Part shown: piece after piece, positions 32,212 through 40,630 of the stretch | How the letters are laid out: every line of letters begins with the position of its first letter | Numbering within the stretch: the stretch's first letter is position 1 | Assembly: GCF_000716605.1 (NCBI RefSeq) | Contig: NZ_JNXE01000021.1 | Span: 100,864-164,863, forward strand | Length of the DNA stretch: 64,000 nucleotides | Origin: Streptomyces sp. NRRL F-525 | Lineage (GTDB): Bacteria; Actinomycetota; Actinomycetes; Streptomycetales; Streptomycetaceae | Reading direction: 5' to 3' | Made by a program: the position numbers and the translations under genes | Notes under the pieces: generated by a model | Databases searched by the model: none | Told to the model about the DNA's origin: nothing | Seen by the model: only the letters and a program-made list of their open reading frames with translations

Positions 32212-33705
32212 TCATGAGGCGGGGGCGATGTAGGCGTACACGGCACCCTCCAGCCGGACGAGCCTCCAACCGCGGGCGTAGGACGGCGGACGGGTCGCGC
32301 CGGTGGTGAGGACGGCGACCGGCATCCGCTGGGCCGCCTGGGTGATGGTCGCGGCGTCGGCGTTGGCGTTGGGGCCGCTGGTACTGGCGGAGCCGCACCC
32401 GGCGTAGAAGGCGATCGGGAGGGTCGACGGCCCGGTGAGCAGACACGGTGGGCGTACGCCGACCCGGCGCAGCGCGGCGGCGGTGCGCTCCCAGCCCTTG
32501 TGGGCGGCCGTGGTGCGCTGAACGGTGTGGGCCAGCACCGCGTACTGCACCGCCAGATGCCCGGCCAGGCCCATCGCCACCAGCGTCACGGTGACCGGGC
32601 GCCAGGCTCTGCCCGGCGCGGTGACCAGCCGGACGAGCGCGTCGGCGACCGGGATGGCCAGCAGCGCGTAGGTGGGCAGCAGGAAGCGGGGCGCGGCGTA
32701 TCCGATGAGGAACAGATAGGGGATCGTCGCCGTCACCGCGCAGGCCAACGGCAGTGCGGTGGGCGGCGTGCGCCGGCCCCGGACAGCGACTGCCAGCCCG
32801 ACGGCTGCCAGCACCGGCAGGGCGAACCACCAGGCCGTCACCGCGGGGTTCGGCATCGCGCCGGTGCACGGGCGGCACAGCGAACGCCCGCTCAGACTGC
32901 GCAGTTGGTCACCGATGGCCACGTGCCAGCCCAGACCGCCCTGGATGTCGGATCCCTCGGACAGCCGCTGACCGAGGCCCCCGAAGCGGACGTACGCCTC
33001 GATCACCCATTCGGCCGCCCCGGCCGCCAGGCCGGCCGCCAGAGCGATGAGCAGCCGCCGGTGCCGCCAGCGGCGAAGAACCACCAGGGCGAAGAGCAGC
33101 GGCAAGGTCACCCACACCGCGTCCGTGGGCCGCATCCACGCCATCAGCAGGGCACTTGCCGCCAGCCCCCACACCGGACCACGTCGGGTGAGATGGGTCT
33201 GGGCCTGGAGGAAGCAGCCGACACCTGCCAGGGCGCCGACCGCCACCCAGTAGTTGGGCATGGCCTGGGGGCCGTAGAAGACGGTCACCCACAGGCTCGC
33301 GAACAGGGCGCCGCCCAGCGCGAGTACCCGGACCGGGAACAGGCCGCGCCAGGCGCGCAGCGCCAGGAACAGCCCGAGACCCGCCAGCAGTGCCAGGTAG
33401 ACGCGCAGGAGCGGGGTGGACGACGACCACGCGGCGACCGGTGCCACCAGCAGCGAGATGCCGCGGGCGCGCGGGGCGCTGAAGAACGATGCCGGGGCGT
33501 GGGAGCTGACCTGGCTGACGTACACCGACTCGTCCCAGCCCAGCCCCATCCCCGGTCGTACGACCACCAACTGGGCCAGGACGAAGGCGCCCGCCACCGC
33601 CGCCAGCCACCACTGGCCCCTGCGGCTCCAGCCCGTGGCCGGGCCGAGCGGCGGCTCCCGGCCGCCGATGCGGTCGAGTGTCACGGTGTGCACGGGTCTG
33701 GTCAT
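32212..33705 (-). CDS. GT39-like membrane glycosyltransferase
   Basis: 497 residues, about eleven TM segments. The first loop has GMGLGWDESVYVSQVSSHAP, giving the DE motif of the GT39/ArnT-like GT-C fold; MPNYWVAVGAL and AAPRFLLPTYALLAIP follow. The extracytoplasmic C-terminus contains a Cys pair (RPPCLL, YAGCGS). Donor and acceptor unknown. ATG 33705 follows AAGGGACGG; a start at 33744 would put the coding region inside a strong palindrome and is less likely. Convergent with the GtrA gene. Confidence 0.8.
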   Translation of the reverse strand: MTRPVHTVTLDRIGGREPPLGPATGWSRRGQWWLAAVAGAFVLAQLVVVRPGMGLGWDESVYVSQVSSHAPASFFSAPRARGISLLVAPVAAWSSSTPLLRVYLALLAGLGLFLALRAWRGLFPVRVLALGGALFASLWVTVFYGPQAMPNYWVAVGALAGVGCFLQAQTHLTRRGPVWGLAASALLMAWMRPTDAVWVTLPLLFALVVLRRWRHRRLLIALAAGLAAGAAEWVIEAYVRFGGLGQRLSEGSDIQGGLGWHVAIGDQLRSLSGRSLCRPCTGAMPNPAVTAWWFALPVLAAVGLAVAVRGRRTPPTALPLACAVTATIPYLFLIGYAAPRFLLPTYALLAIPVADALVRLVTAPGRAWRPVTVTLVAMGLAGHLAVQYAVLAHTVQRTTAAHKGWERTAAALRRVGVRPPCLLTGPSTLPIAFYAGCGSASTSGPNANADAATITQAAQRMPVAVLTTGATRPPSYARGWRLVRLEGAVYAYIAPAS

Positions 33706-33730
33706 CGTCCGTCCCTTGCCCCTGACAGTG

Positions 33731-33766
33731 TGTAGGGTGGTCATGACCCTACAGGCTGTAGGGTCA
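33731..33766. promoter_or_regulatory. Triple half-site BlaI-like operator
   Basis: TGTAGGGT (33731-33738), ACCCTACA (33746-33753) and TGTAGGGT (33757-33764) alternate in orientation. The last two build a 23-bp perfect palindrome, arms TGACCCTACAG and CTGTAGGGTCA around one base. The core is CTACA-N3-TGTAG. It lies exactly between the divergent starts of the GT39-like gene and the plus-strand gene at 33788. Confidence 0.75.
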
Positions 33767-33787
33767 CCTGCAGGGGCCGGGTTAAAC

Positions 33788-34225
33788 ATGGTCAAACTAG
33801 CTCGCACGTCCTCGGAGCGCACCGCGAAGGTCGACGAGGTCCGGCCGCGCCTGGGACGGATCGTGCTGCGGCTGTCCCTGGTCGGAGTTGTCGCCGACCA
33901 GGCCACCCTCGTGCTCCGGGCCCGCGACGGAGGCCGAGCCGAGATGTGGCTGCCCGCAGAGAGTTGCGGCGGCCGGTTCCAGGTACGGCTTCCGCTGGAC
34001 GCCCTCGCCACCGCGTGCACCGCTCGGGAATGGGTCTGGGACCTCTACCTGGACGCGGGGACGGAGGGAGCGCCGCTGCGGCTGGGCAGGCATCCGGACG
34101 GCGTCAACGGTGAGAGGAACGTCTTCCTCTGCCCGGCGCAGCATGCGGCCGGGATGCGGGTGCAGCTGTACTGCACGGTCTCGGACAACGTGTCGATCGC
34201 CTGTGTGCGGGAGGAGAAGCGGTGA
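33788..34225 (+). CDS. Hypothetical, envelope-glycosyltransferase-associated
   Basis: 145 residues, soluble and strand-rich (IVLRLSLVGVVADQATLVLR, RFQVRLPLDAL, EWVWDLYLDAG, LRLGRHPDGVNGERNVF). The WDLYL...LRLGRHxD arrangement resembles a domain found in actinobacterial glycosyltransferase/CDP-glycerol transferase fusion proteins, a link made by eye only. It shares a 23-bp palindrome with the divergent GT39-like gene, which supports a wall-glycan role. Followed by a GTGA-coupled small frame. Confidence 0.55.
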   Translation: MVKLARTSSERTAKVDEVRPRLGRIVLRLSLVGVVADQATLVLRARDGGRAEMWLPAESCGGRFQVRLPLDALATACTAREWVWDLYLDAGTEGAPLRLGRHPDGVNGERNVFLCPAQHAAGMRVQLYCTVSDNVSIACVREEKR

Positions 34226-34491
34226 GATCCGCTGCGGTGTCCGCTCCAGCGCCCGCGACTCCGTCCGGCGTGACGCCTCTTCGGCGAACGGGACGGCTTG
34301 AGCGCGACTGCCTCGACGCACCGCGGGCCACCGGCAGGGCCTGGCGCCGGTCGATATCCAGGAGTGCGCAGCGGCGGTGTCCCCGTCGACCTGCCGCGGG
34401 CCGTCCTCCGGCGACGTCGCGGGTTGGGTCCGTCCAGCCCATCGGAGACGACCTCGCCGCGCGGGAAGCCGTACGATGCGCCGCCGAGTGA
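34222..34491 (+). CDS. Small hypothetical, GTGA-coupled
   Basis: An 89-codon frame from GTG 34222 overlaps the preceding stop. Arg/Pro/Ala-rich (SAAVSAPAPATPSGVTPLRR and on), with no domain seen. It may be the start of a lost larger gene or spurious; only the overlap argues for it. A 110-base gap follows before the MprF-like gene. Confidence 0.25.
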   Translation: MRSAAVSAPAPATPSGVTPLRRTGRLERDCLDAPRATGRAWRRSISRSAQRRCPRRPAAGRPPATSRVGSVQPIGDDLAAREAVRCAAE

Positions 34492-34602
34492 AGAACCCAG
34501 GTCATGCATCAGATCCGCGTACGCGAACCCGCCGGCCCAGCTTCCCTTTCGTCCCCGTCCACGCCGGTGACCCCGGCCACCCTTCCGAGGTGAACTCCCA
34601 AG

Positions 34603-36435
34603 GTGCCCGCACACCTCTCGCCCTCGAACCTCCGAGAGCACACGCCCACGGACCGCGTTCCCTCCCCGACCGGGACACCGCGCCCACGTACACGGCTGCG
34701 CGGGGGCGCGGCCTCGGCCACGGTCTGGTACCTGCGGCTGCTCGCCGTGCTCAACCTGGCGGCGGTGGTCTCGCTGTCGTTCCGCGACGAGGTCCAAGAG
34801 CACAACGTCGGTGAGTACTTCACCCCGTATCTGGCCACCGCCGGGCTCGTCTCGGCGGCGCTGGCACTCTTCCTCGCCATGGTGATGCGGCGCCGCAAAC
34901 GGGCCGCGTGGATCTTCAACCTGCTGCTGGCCGGCGGGCTCTTCGCGCTCTACACGCTGGCCATGACCCAGGATGCCTACCGCGAGCACATCACCAACTG
35001 GGGCTCCCTGCTGCTCACCGGCCTGTTCGTGGCCGCGCTGCTCCTCGGGCGCGGGGAGTTCACGGCTGTGGGGGACCGCTCCAACCCGAAGCTGGCCCTC
35101 GCCGCGGGAGCGGGCGGTCTCCTCGTCAGCGGCACGATCGGCACGCTGCTGGTCGCCGCCACCAACAAGCTGCCCGGCGCCACGCTGACCGACGAGATCG
35201 CCTACACCCTGCTGCGCGGCATCAGCGTCGGCCCGCTCGCCGACCGCGTCGACGCCGTGCACGCGCCGCGCTGGGTCGACGTCCTCATCAACATCCTGAT
35301 CGCCGCGACCTTCCTGCTCGTCCTGTACGCCTGCTTCCGTGCCCCGCGCGGTCGCGCCCTGCTCGGTGAGGACGACGAACAGCGGCTGCGTGACCTGCTG
35401 GCCCGGCACGGTGAGCGGGACTCCCTCGGCTACTTCGCCCTGCGCCGCGACAAGGCCGCCATCTTCTCGCCCAGCGGCAAGGCGGCTGTCACCTACCGGG
35501 TGGTCGGCGGCGTCAGTCTGGCCTCCGGCGACCCCATCGGCGACCCCGAGGCATGGCCCGGTGCCATCGACGCGTGGCTGGAGGAGGCCCGCCGTCACGC
35601 CTGGACCCCGGCGGTGATGGGCGCGAGCGAGGAGGCCGGCACCATCTACGCCCGGCATGGGCTGGACGCCCTGGAACTGGGCGACGAGGCCATCGTGGAG
35701 ATCGCCGACTTCACCCTCGAAGGACGCGCCATGCGAGTGGTGCGGCAGGCCCACAACCGGGTGCGCCGGGCCGGATACACGGTGCGCGTCCGACGCCACG
35801 AGGACATCGCGGACGACGAGATGGCGCTGCTGATCGACAAGGCCGACCACTGGCGCGACGGACCGACCGAACGCGGCTTCTCCATGGCGCTGGGACGGCT
35901 CGGCGACCCCGGCGACGGCCGCTGCGTGATGTTGGAATGCCGCGACGCCGACGGTGAACCGCGTGCCCTGCTCAGCTTCGTTCCCTGGGGTGAGCACGGA
36001 CTCTCCCTGGACCTGATGCGCCGGGAACGCGCCTGCGAGAACGGCCTGATGGAGTTCATGGTCGTTGAACTGCTGCTGCGTGCCGAGGAGTTGGGCGTAC
36101 CGAGGGTGTCGCTGAACTTCGCCATGTTCCGCTCGGTCTTCGAACGCGGCGCGCGCCTCGGCGCGGGCCCGGTACTGCGGCTGTGGCGCTCGATGCTCAC
36201 CTTCTTCTCCCGCTGGTGGCAGATCGAGTCGCTCTACCGCGCCAACGCCAAGTACCGGCCCGTGTGGGAACCCCGCTTCCTGCTGTTCGCCAAGAGCGCC
36301 GACATCCCCCGCATCGGCCTGGCCAGCGCCCGCGCCGAGGGATTCCTCACCCCGCCACCGCTGCCCGCCCTCCGGCGCCGCGGGCGTTCCGCCGCCTCCG
36401 GGGCAGAACCGGCCCCGGTGACCCACGGCTTGTGA
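34603..36435 (+). CDS. MprF-type lysyl-phosphatidylglycerol synthase
   Basis: 610 residues. About six or seven TM segments fill residues 40-260; the C-terminal 330 residues are the DUF2156 acyltransferase-like domain with KAAVTYRVVGGVSLASGDPI, GASEEAGTIYARHGLDAL, DGPTERGFSMALGRLGD and VSLNFAMFRSVFERG. No lysyl-tRNA synthetase is fused, unlike mycobacterial LysX. It attaches lysine from tRNA to phosphatidylglycerol, which lowers surface charge and gives resistance to cationic peptides. Start GTG 34603 follows GAGGTGA. It fits the peptide-resistance theme of the FtsX transporter 6 kb away. Confidence 0.85.
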   Translation: MPAHLSPSNLREHTPTDRVPSPTGTPRPRTRLRGGAASATVWYLRLLAVLNLAAVVSLSFRDEVQEHNVGEYFTPYLATAGLVSAALALFLAMVMRRRKRAAWIFNLLLAGGLFALYTLAMTQDAYREHITNWGSLLLTGLFVAALLLGRGEFTAVGDRSNPKLALAAGAGGLLVSGTIGTLLVAATNKLPGATLTDEIAYTLLRGISVGPLADRVDAVHAPRWVDVLINILIAATFLLVLYACFRAPRGRALLGEDDEQRLRDLLARHGERDSLGYFALRRDKAAIFSPSGKAAVTYRVVGGVSLASGDPIGDPEAWPGAIDAWLEEARRHAWTPAVMGASEEAGTIYARHGLDALELGDEAIVEIADFTLEGRAMRVVRQAHNRVRRAGYTVRVRRHEDIADDEMALLIDKADHWRDGPTERGFSMALGRLGDPGDGRCVMLECRDADGEPRALLSFVPWGEHGLSLDLMRRERACENGLMEFMVVELLLRAEELGVPRVSLNFAMFRSVFERGARLGAGPVLRLWRSMLTFFSRWWQIESLYRANAKYRPVWEPRFLLFAKSADIPRIGLASARAEGFLTPPPLPALRRRGRSAASGAEPAPVTHGL

Positions 36436-36473
36436 GGCGGCTCGACCGCGGGCAGGTCTTCCGGCCGCAAAGC

Positions 36474-37195
36474 CGAACGGGCACGCCCTGCTACGAGCGG
36501 CATCGGCACTGGTCAGCGGATGGCACAGCGGGCAAGCTCTTCGCGGCTGTCCTCGCCGATGCTGACGCGGAAGGCCGAATCGACTGGTCCATGGTGAGCG
36601 TGGACTCCACCTCCTGCCGGGCCCACCAACACGCTGCGGGAGCACGTAAGACCCCCCGCGACTTCCGGGAAAAGATCACTCCCCTCCAGCACCGCCCCGA
36701 TGAGGGCCTGGGACGCTCACGAGGCGGCCTGACCTGCAAGATCCACCTTGCCGGTGGGGGCGGACGCCGCCCACTCGCCTTGCTGATCACCCCGGGGGCA
36801 GTGGGGCGACGCTCGGCAGCCCGTCCCGGTCATGGAGCGTGTCCGTGTCGCCCGCCGGGATGGCGGGCGACCGCGGACTCGGCCTGGCCACCTCGGCGGA
36901 GACGAGGCTTACTCATCCCGCCGTAACCGCCGCCACCTGCGGCGACTCCAGATCAAACATACGATCCCCGAACCGAAGAACCAGCGGACCAACCGACAGC
37001 ACAAAGGCAGCAAGGGCGGTAGGCCCGCTGGCTTCGACAGGACGATCCACAAACGCAGGACCGAGGTGGAGCCGACGATCAATGCCCTCAAGAGCTTCCG
37101 GCTTCCGGGCTTTCGCGACGAGGTTCGACAAACGCGCCTATGTCTTCTACGGCACCGTCACCGTTGCCTCGATCCGACTTCGGCTCCGGTCGTGA
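36474..37195 (+). pseudogene. Broken IS5-family transposase
   Basis: Plus-strand pieces: YERHRHWSADGTAGKLFAAV, IDWSMVSVDSTSCRAHQHAA (first DDE Asp), GLGRSRGGLTCKIHLAGGGG, then in another frame GHLGGDEAYSSRRNRRHLRR (second Asp) and KGSKGGRPAGFDRTIHKRR, and in the third FATRFDKRAYVFYGTVTVAS. At least two frameshifts (near 36800 and 37110) and loss of the 5' part make it inactive. No clear terminal repeats. Confidence 0.75.
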
Positions 37196-37209
37196 CCCAC
37201 TGGTGAGAC

Positions 37210-37430
37210 CTAGTAGTACCCCTTCGCCCCGTCAAGCAGCTCCCTCATGATCTCCGTGTGCCCTGCGTGCCGTCCGGTCTCCTCGACGAGATGGATGAGC
37301 ATTCAGCGGAGGTCGGCGTTACCGGACCGGCAGTCGGGGTGGCGGCCGACGTCAGCCAAAGAGCCCGCGGCCACGATCTCGTTGCTTCGAGCGCACTGGG
37401 CCTCGTACGACGCACGCGCGCGGCTGGGAG
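37210..37430 (-). pseudogene. DinB/DUF664 remnant with a nonsense codon
   Basis: Minus-strand reading EAQCARSNEIVAAGSLADVG, HPDCRSGNADLR, stop, MLIHLVEETGRHAGHTEIMR, ELLDGAKGYY. The last part is the conserved end of DUF664 DinB-like proteins (NLRW-LLVHLVEETARHAGH); the expected Trp after NADLR is a TGA. Only the second half is left, between the IS5 remnant and the SDR gene. Confidence 0.6.
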
Positions 37431-37478
37431 TGGGCCCTGTCGCTTCGAGGGGACCCGTTGCGCACCACCGCCCGGCGT

Positions 37479-38216
37479 TCAGGCCCGGGTGTAGCCGCCG
37501 TCGGCGAAGAGTTCGGCGCCGGTGACGAACGATGAGGCGTCCGAAGCCAGGAAGAGGGCGGCCTGGGCAATTTCCTCGGCGTCGGCCAGCCGCCCCAGTG
37601 GCACGACGGCCTCGGCGAACCGGTCGGCGTCCGGCCCCGCGGCGCGCAGCAGGGCAGGGGTCCGCGTGGGTCCCGGGCTGAGGACGTTGACCCGGAATCG
37701 ACGCTCTCGCGATTGCCGGGCCCAGTTGTGCACGAGGTTGCTCAACGCTGCCTTCGAGGCGCTGTAGACCTCGAGATGCTCATTGGGGCGCATGCTGTTG
37801 CTTGAGCCGATGACCAGGATGGAGGCGTTCTCCGCCAGTAGCGGAAGCGCCTTCTGGACGGTGAAGAGTGGGCCCTTGACGTTGACGGCGAGTGTCAGAT
37901 CGACGTTCGCCTCGGTGTGGGCGCCGAGCGCGGCGTCCGCGACGATTCCCGCGTTGGCCACCAGAACGTCGATGCGTCCGGTCTCCTCGCGGACTCGCGC
38001 GTAGAGCGCGTCCAGGTCGGCCAGGACCGAGACGTCGGATCGTACGCCGGTGGCCGCGGGGCCCATCTCCTTGACTGCCGCTTCGAGGCGGGCGATGTCC
38101 CGGCCGGTCACGAAGACCCGTGCGCCCTCCCGGACGAAGCGGTGGGCGATGGCCAGCCCGATCCCGCTGGTCCCTCCGGTGATCACGGCCACCTTCTCGT
38201 GCAGCACGCCTGGCAT
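37479..38216 (-). CDS. Short-chain dehydrogenase/reductase (classical)
   Basis: 245 residues. Cofactor motif TGGTSGIG at 13-20, NAG at 88-90, catalytic Ser139 (LVIGSSNS), Tyr151 and Lys155 (YSASK), and the family C-terminus FVTGAELFADGGY. Arg39 (TGRD) favours NADP(H). Substrate unknown. ATG 38216 follows GAAGGGG. Divergent from the TetR gene with a shared operator between them. Confidence 0.9.
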   Translation of the reverse strand: MPGVLHEKVAVITGGTSGIGLAIAHRFVREGARVFVTGRDIARLEAAVKEMGPAATGVRSDVSVLADLDALYARVREETGRIDVLVANAGIVADAALGAHTEANVDLTLAVNVKGPLFTVQKALPLLAENASILVIGSSNSMRPNEHLEVYSASKAALSNLVHNWARQSRERRFRVNVLSPGPTRTPALLRAAGPDADRFAEAVVPLGRLADAEEIAQAALFLASDASSFVTGAELFADGGYTRA

Positions 38217-38241
38217 GTCGAACCCCTTCAGTTGTGGAATG

Positions 38242-38274
38242 GATCGTCCATAACGTAGGCAGTAATGGACGATC
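38242..38274. promoter_or_regulatory. TetR operator of the SDR/TetR divergon
   Basis: GATCGTCCAT at 38242-38251 and ATGGACGATC at 38265-38274 form a perfect 10-bp inverted repeat with a 13-base spacer, between the divergent starts at 38216 and 38301. The left arm also starts an ATGGA-TCG-TCCAT palindrome at 38239-38251. It should be bound by the TetR protein, repressing both directions. Confidence 0.8.
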
Positions 38275-38300
38275 GAGTCAAGAATGGTTAGGGTGAGATC

Positions 38301-38942
38301 ATGCCGAGACCACGCGCATTCGACGAACGCCAAGTCCTGGAGCGGGCCCGGGAACAGTTCTGGGCGACCGGCTATGCAGGAACCCGGATGGACGACATCG
38401 CCCAGGCGACCGGCCTGGGCAAGGGCAGCCTGTACGGCGCATTCGGCGACAAGGGCAAGCTGTTCCACCGTGTGTTTGGTGATTGGTGCACCGCAGTCGT
38501 TGAGGTGGCCGAAGAGCGGCTGGCAGGTGGCCCGGACGCAGAGGCCCTGGCCCGGCTGTCGGGATACGTGCACCTAATGGCGGAGAACACCGCCTCAGAC
38601 ACCGAGCGCCGCGGGTGCCTGATGGCCAAGGGCGCGGCGGAACTGGCCCAGCACGATCCGACGGTCGCCGGACGGTCGGCCGAGACCATGACGGCACTGC
38701 TGACCCTGCTGCGGACGGAGATCAGCGCCGCCCAGCGCCACGGCGACATCGACAGCGCTGCGGATCCGGAGCGGCTGGCGGCACTGCTGTTGACGGTGGT
38801 CCGCGGTATCGAGGCGGTAGGCAAGGCCGGTCTGGCCCCGGAGACGCTGCGGAACATTGCAGACACCGCACTGGCAGTCCTGCCCATGTCCGAGGGGCGG
38901 AAACGCCTCGCAACCGTGCGCAGTCCGGCCCCCGAGAACTAA
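38301..38942 (+). CDS. TetR-family repressor
   Basis: 213 residues. The helix-turn-helix covers residues 8-52: AREQFWATGYAGTRMDDIAQ, TGLGKGSLYGAFGDKGKLFH. The C-terminal part (RGCLMAKGAAELAQHDPTVA) has the TetR_C layout of the AcrR/NemR-like group with a Cys in the ERRGC segment, which in related regulators responds to electrophiles. Divergent from an SDR gene and sharing a 33-bp inverted repeat with it, so it is the local repressor. Confidence 0.9.
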   Translation: MPRPRAFDERQVLERAREQFWATGYAGTRMDDIAQATGLGKGSLYGAFGDKGKLFHRVFGDWCTAVVEVAEERLAGGPDAEALARLSGYVHLMAENTASDTERRGCLMAKGAAELAQHDPTVAGRSAETMTALLTLLRTEISAAQRHGDIDSAADPERLAALLLTVVRGIEAVGKAGLAPETLRNIADTALAVLPMSEGRKRLATVRSPAPEN

Positions 38943-39208
38943 CTCGGTGCCATCACGGCCACATGATTCGCCGGACGTGCCTAGGACACCGCAAGGGACA
39001 CGGGCCGCAGATTCGCCGGACGTCGCGAGACCTGCACGCAGACCCACCGGGCAATCGCGGGCCTGATCTCTGACCGCGCCGCCAAGCCACCCACCCACCT
39101 GCCACGGGCGAGCACCGGACTCGTGCTCGCCCGCGAGACGTCCGGCTGACCATCCACCAGCCGAACCACCAGGCCCGCGTACCCACAGATCACTTGCGGG
39201 TGCGGTCG

Positions 39209-39889
39209 TCAGTCGTGCGTCGGCGCCTGGGTGGTGCAGTTCAGGGTGACGCCGGTCGGGACCAGGCGCTCGACGGAGCCGGGTCGGCCCCCGCTGGCCG
39301 CCAGCTGGGCGGCGTTGAGGTAGCCGATGAAGAGCTGCTTGCCCTGTGGCATCGCCGAGGGGGTGAACACCAGGTCCACCCTGCCGTTGCTCTTGCGTTC
39401 GCCTTTCACGACCTGCGCGACTCCGGGGCCCTGGCCGTGGTCCAGGCTGGCGTCGTCGCCGGGCCCCAGGCAGAACTCGCCGACCTTGATGATCACCGGG
39501 AGCCCGGCCTTGGCCAGGGCCGCCTGGAGGCCGGCGTGGTCGCTGAAGTACTTCGCCTTGTCCCAGCTGACGTGGACCGTGCCGTCAGTCTTGGTGTCCA
39601 CGCTGAACGCGGCGGTGTGGATGTGCACGGAACCCGCCCCGGTGCTGTTCCCGGCAGCGGGCGGCGCGGTCGCCGGATTGCCGTAGCTGTTGACGCCGAG
39701 CGCCAGCCCGGCCGCCGCCGCGGCGACGACGGAGACCTTGGCGAGGCGCTGCCGCCGGGACCGGGCCCGGCCTGCCGCGGTGATCCGCTCGACCGGGGCG
39801 TCCATGGTGACGCCGTCCATGGACTGCCGCAGGGCGCCCAGCACCTGCTCGGCCTCGGTGGTGTCGTCGTTCATGCTGTGCAGGCTCAT
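39209..39889 (-). CDS. Anti-sigma-like membrane protein
   Basis: 226 residues. The cytoplasmic N-terminus of about 50 residues (EAEQVLGALRQSMDGVTMDA, AGRARSRRQRLAK) precedes one TM (VSVVAAAAAGLALGVNSYG) and an extracytoplasmic domain with two cysteines (GEFCLGPGDDA, LNCTTQ). Its ATGA overlap with the sigma gene and one-TM topology fit an anti-sigma or sigma-linked sensor. No zinc-binding HxxxCxxC is visible. Confidence 0.75.
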   Translation of the reverse strand: MSLHSMNDDTTEAEQVLGALRQSMDGVTMDAPVERITAAGRARSRRQRLAKVSVVAAAAAGLALGVNSYGNPATAPPAAGNSTGAGSVHIHTAAFSVDTKTDGTVHVSWDKAKYFSDHAGLQAALAKAGLPVIIKVGEFCLGPGDDASLDHGQGPGVAQVVKGERKSNGRVDLVFTPSAMPQGKQLFIGYLNAAQLAASGGRPGSVERLVPTGVTLNCTTQAPTHD

Positions 39890-40392
39890 GGCCTGACCTC
39901 CAGATTGTCCGTGCTCACGAAGTGGCCGCGCAGGGTCGCGACGGCCCGGGCCAGATGGGCGGTGACCGTGCCGGGTGCTATCCCCAGAGCCGCGGCCGTG
40001 GCCTTGGTGTCGAGGTCGAGGAAGACCCGGAACGCGATCACCTCGCGCTGCCGCTCCGGCAGGCCGCGCAGCGCGGCGAGCAGGTCGGGGTCCAGCCCTG
40101 TGTCCGGACCGCGGTCACCGGCCGCGACCTCCGGGGTGTCGGGGACGACGTCGATGGCGACCTCGCGCCGCCGTCGGCGCCACCACGACACCCGGGTGTT
40201 GAACGCGGTCCGGACCACCCAGGCACGGGGCGCGGGGTGCCGGCGCACCACGTGCCACGACGTCCAGGCACGGGTGAACGCCTCGGCGACCAGGTCCTCG
40301 GCCAACTGCCGATCACCCACCCCGGCCAGCACCGCCCGCAGGCAGACGTCCCGATTGGCCTCGTAGAACTCGCTGAACTCCAGCTGCTTCAC
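39886..40392 (-). CDS. ECF sigma factor (SigE/Sig-70 region 2 and 4)
   Basis: 168 residues. Region 2: FSEFYEANRDVCLRAVLAGV, DRQLAEDLVAEAFTRAWTSW; region 4: LPERQREVIAFRVFLDLDTK followed by ATAAALGIAPGTVTAHLARA. GTG 40392 with CAGGGGGT upstream is preferred over a 69-residue longer reading with unlikely composition. Coupled to the anti-sigma-like gene that follows. A complete IS630 element sits 215 bases upstream and may have cut its original promoter region. Confidence 0.85.
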   Translation of the reverse strand: MKQLEFSEFYEANRDVCLRAVLAGVGDRQLAEDLVAEAFTRAWTSWHVVRRHPAPRAWVVRTAFNTRVSWWRRRRREVAIDVVPDTPEVAAGDRGPDTGLDPDLLAALRGLPERQREVIAFRVFLDLDTKATAAALGIAPGTVTAHLARAVATLRGHFVSTDNLEVRP

Positions 40393-40630
40393 ACCCCCTG
40401 AACGCTTCGGGGCCGCGATCGGCTTACCTGTTCTGGTGACTGGCTCCAACGGCAGTCGTCCAAGCCGGAGTTGAAGCCGGCTGACAGCGGGTCGTCCGGG
40501 TGGGGCCAGGCTGAACAGCTCCCGGGCGCGGGGGAGCCGGTACCTCAGGGCGCCGGGCTGGATCGTCGATCGTTGCGCAGTCTCGTTGACGCTGCCCACG
40601 GCGCCTACTGACCTTGAATGCGTGATGTCG

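Noticed and set aside
34045..36645. 866-codon minus-strand frame opposite the MprF-like gene
   Set aside because: Low-complexity Gly/Glu/Gln composition typical of antisense reading of GC-rich genes; the plus strand has clear family motifs.
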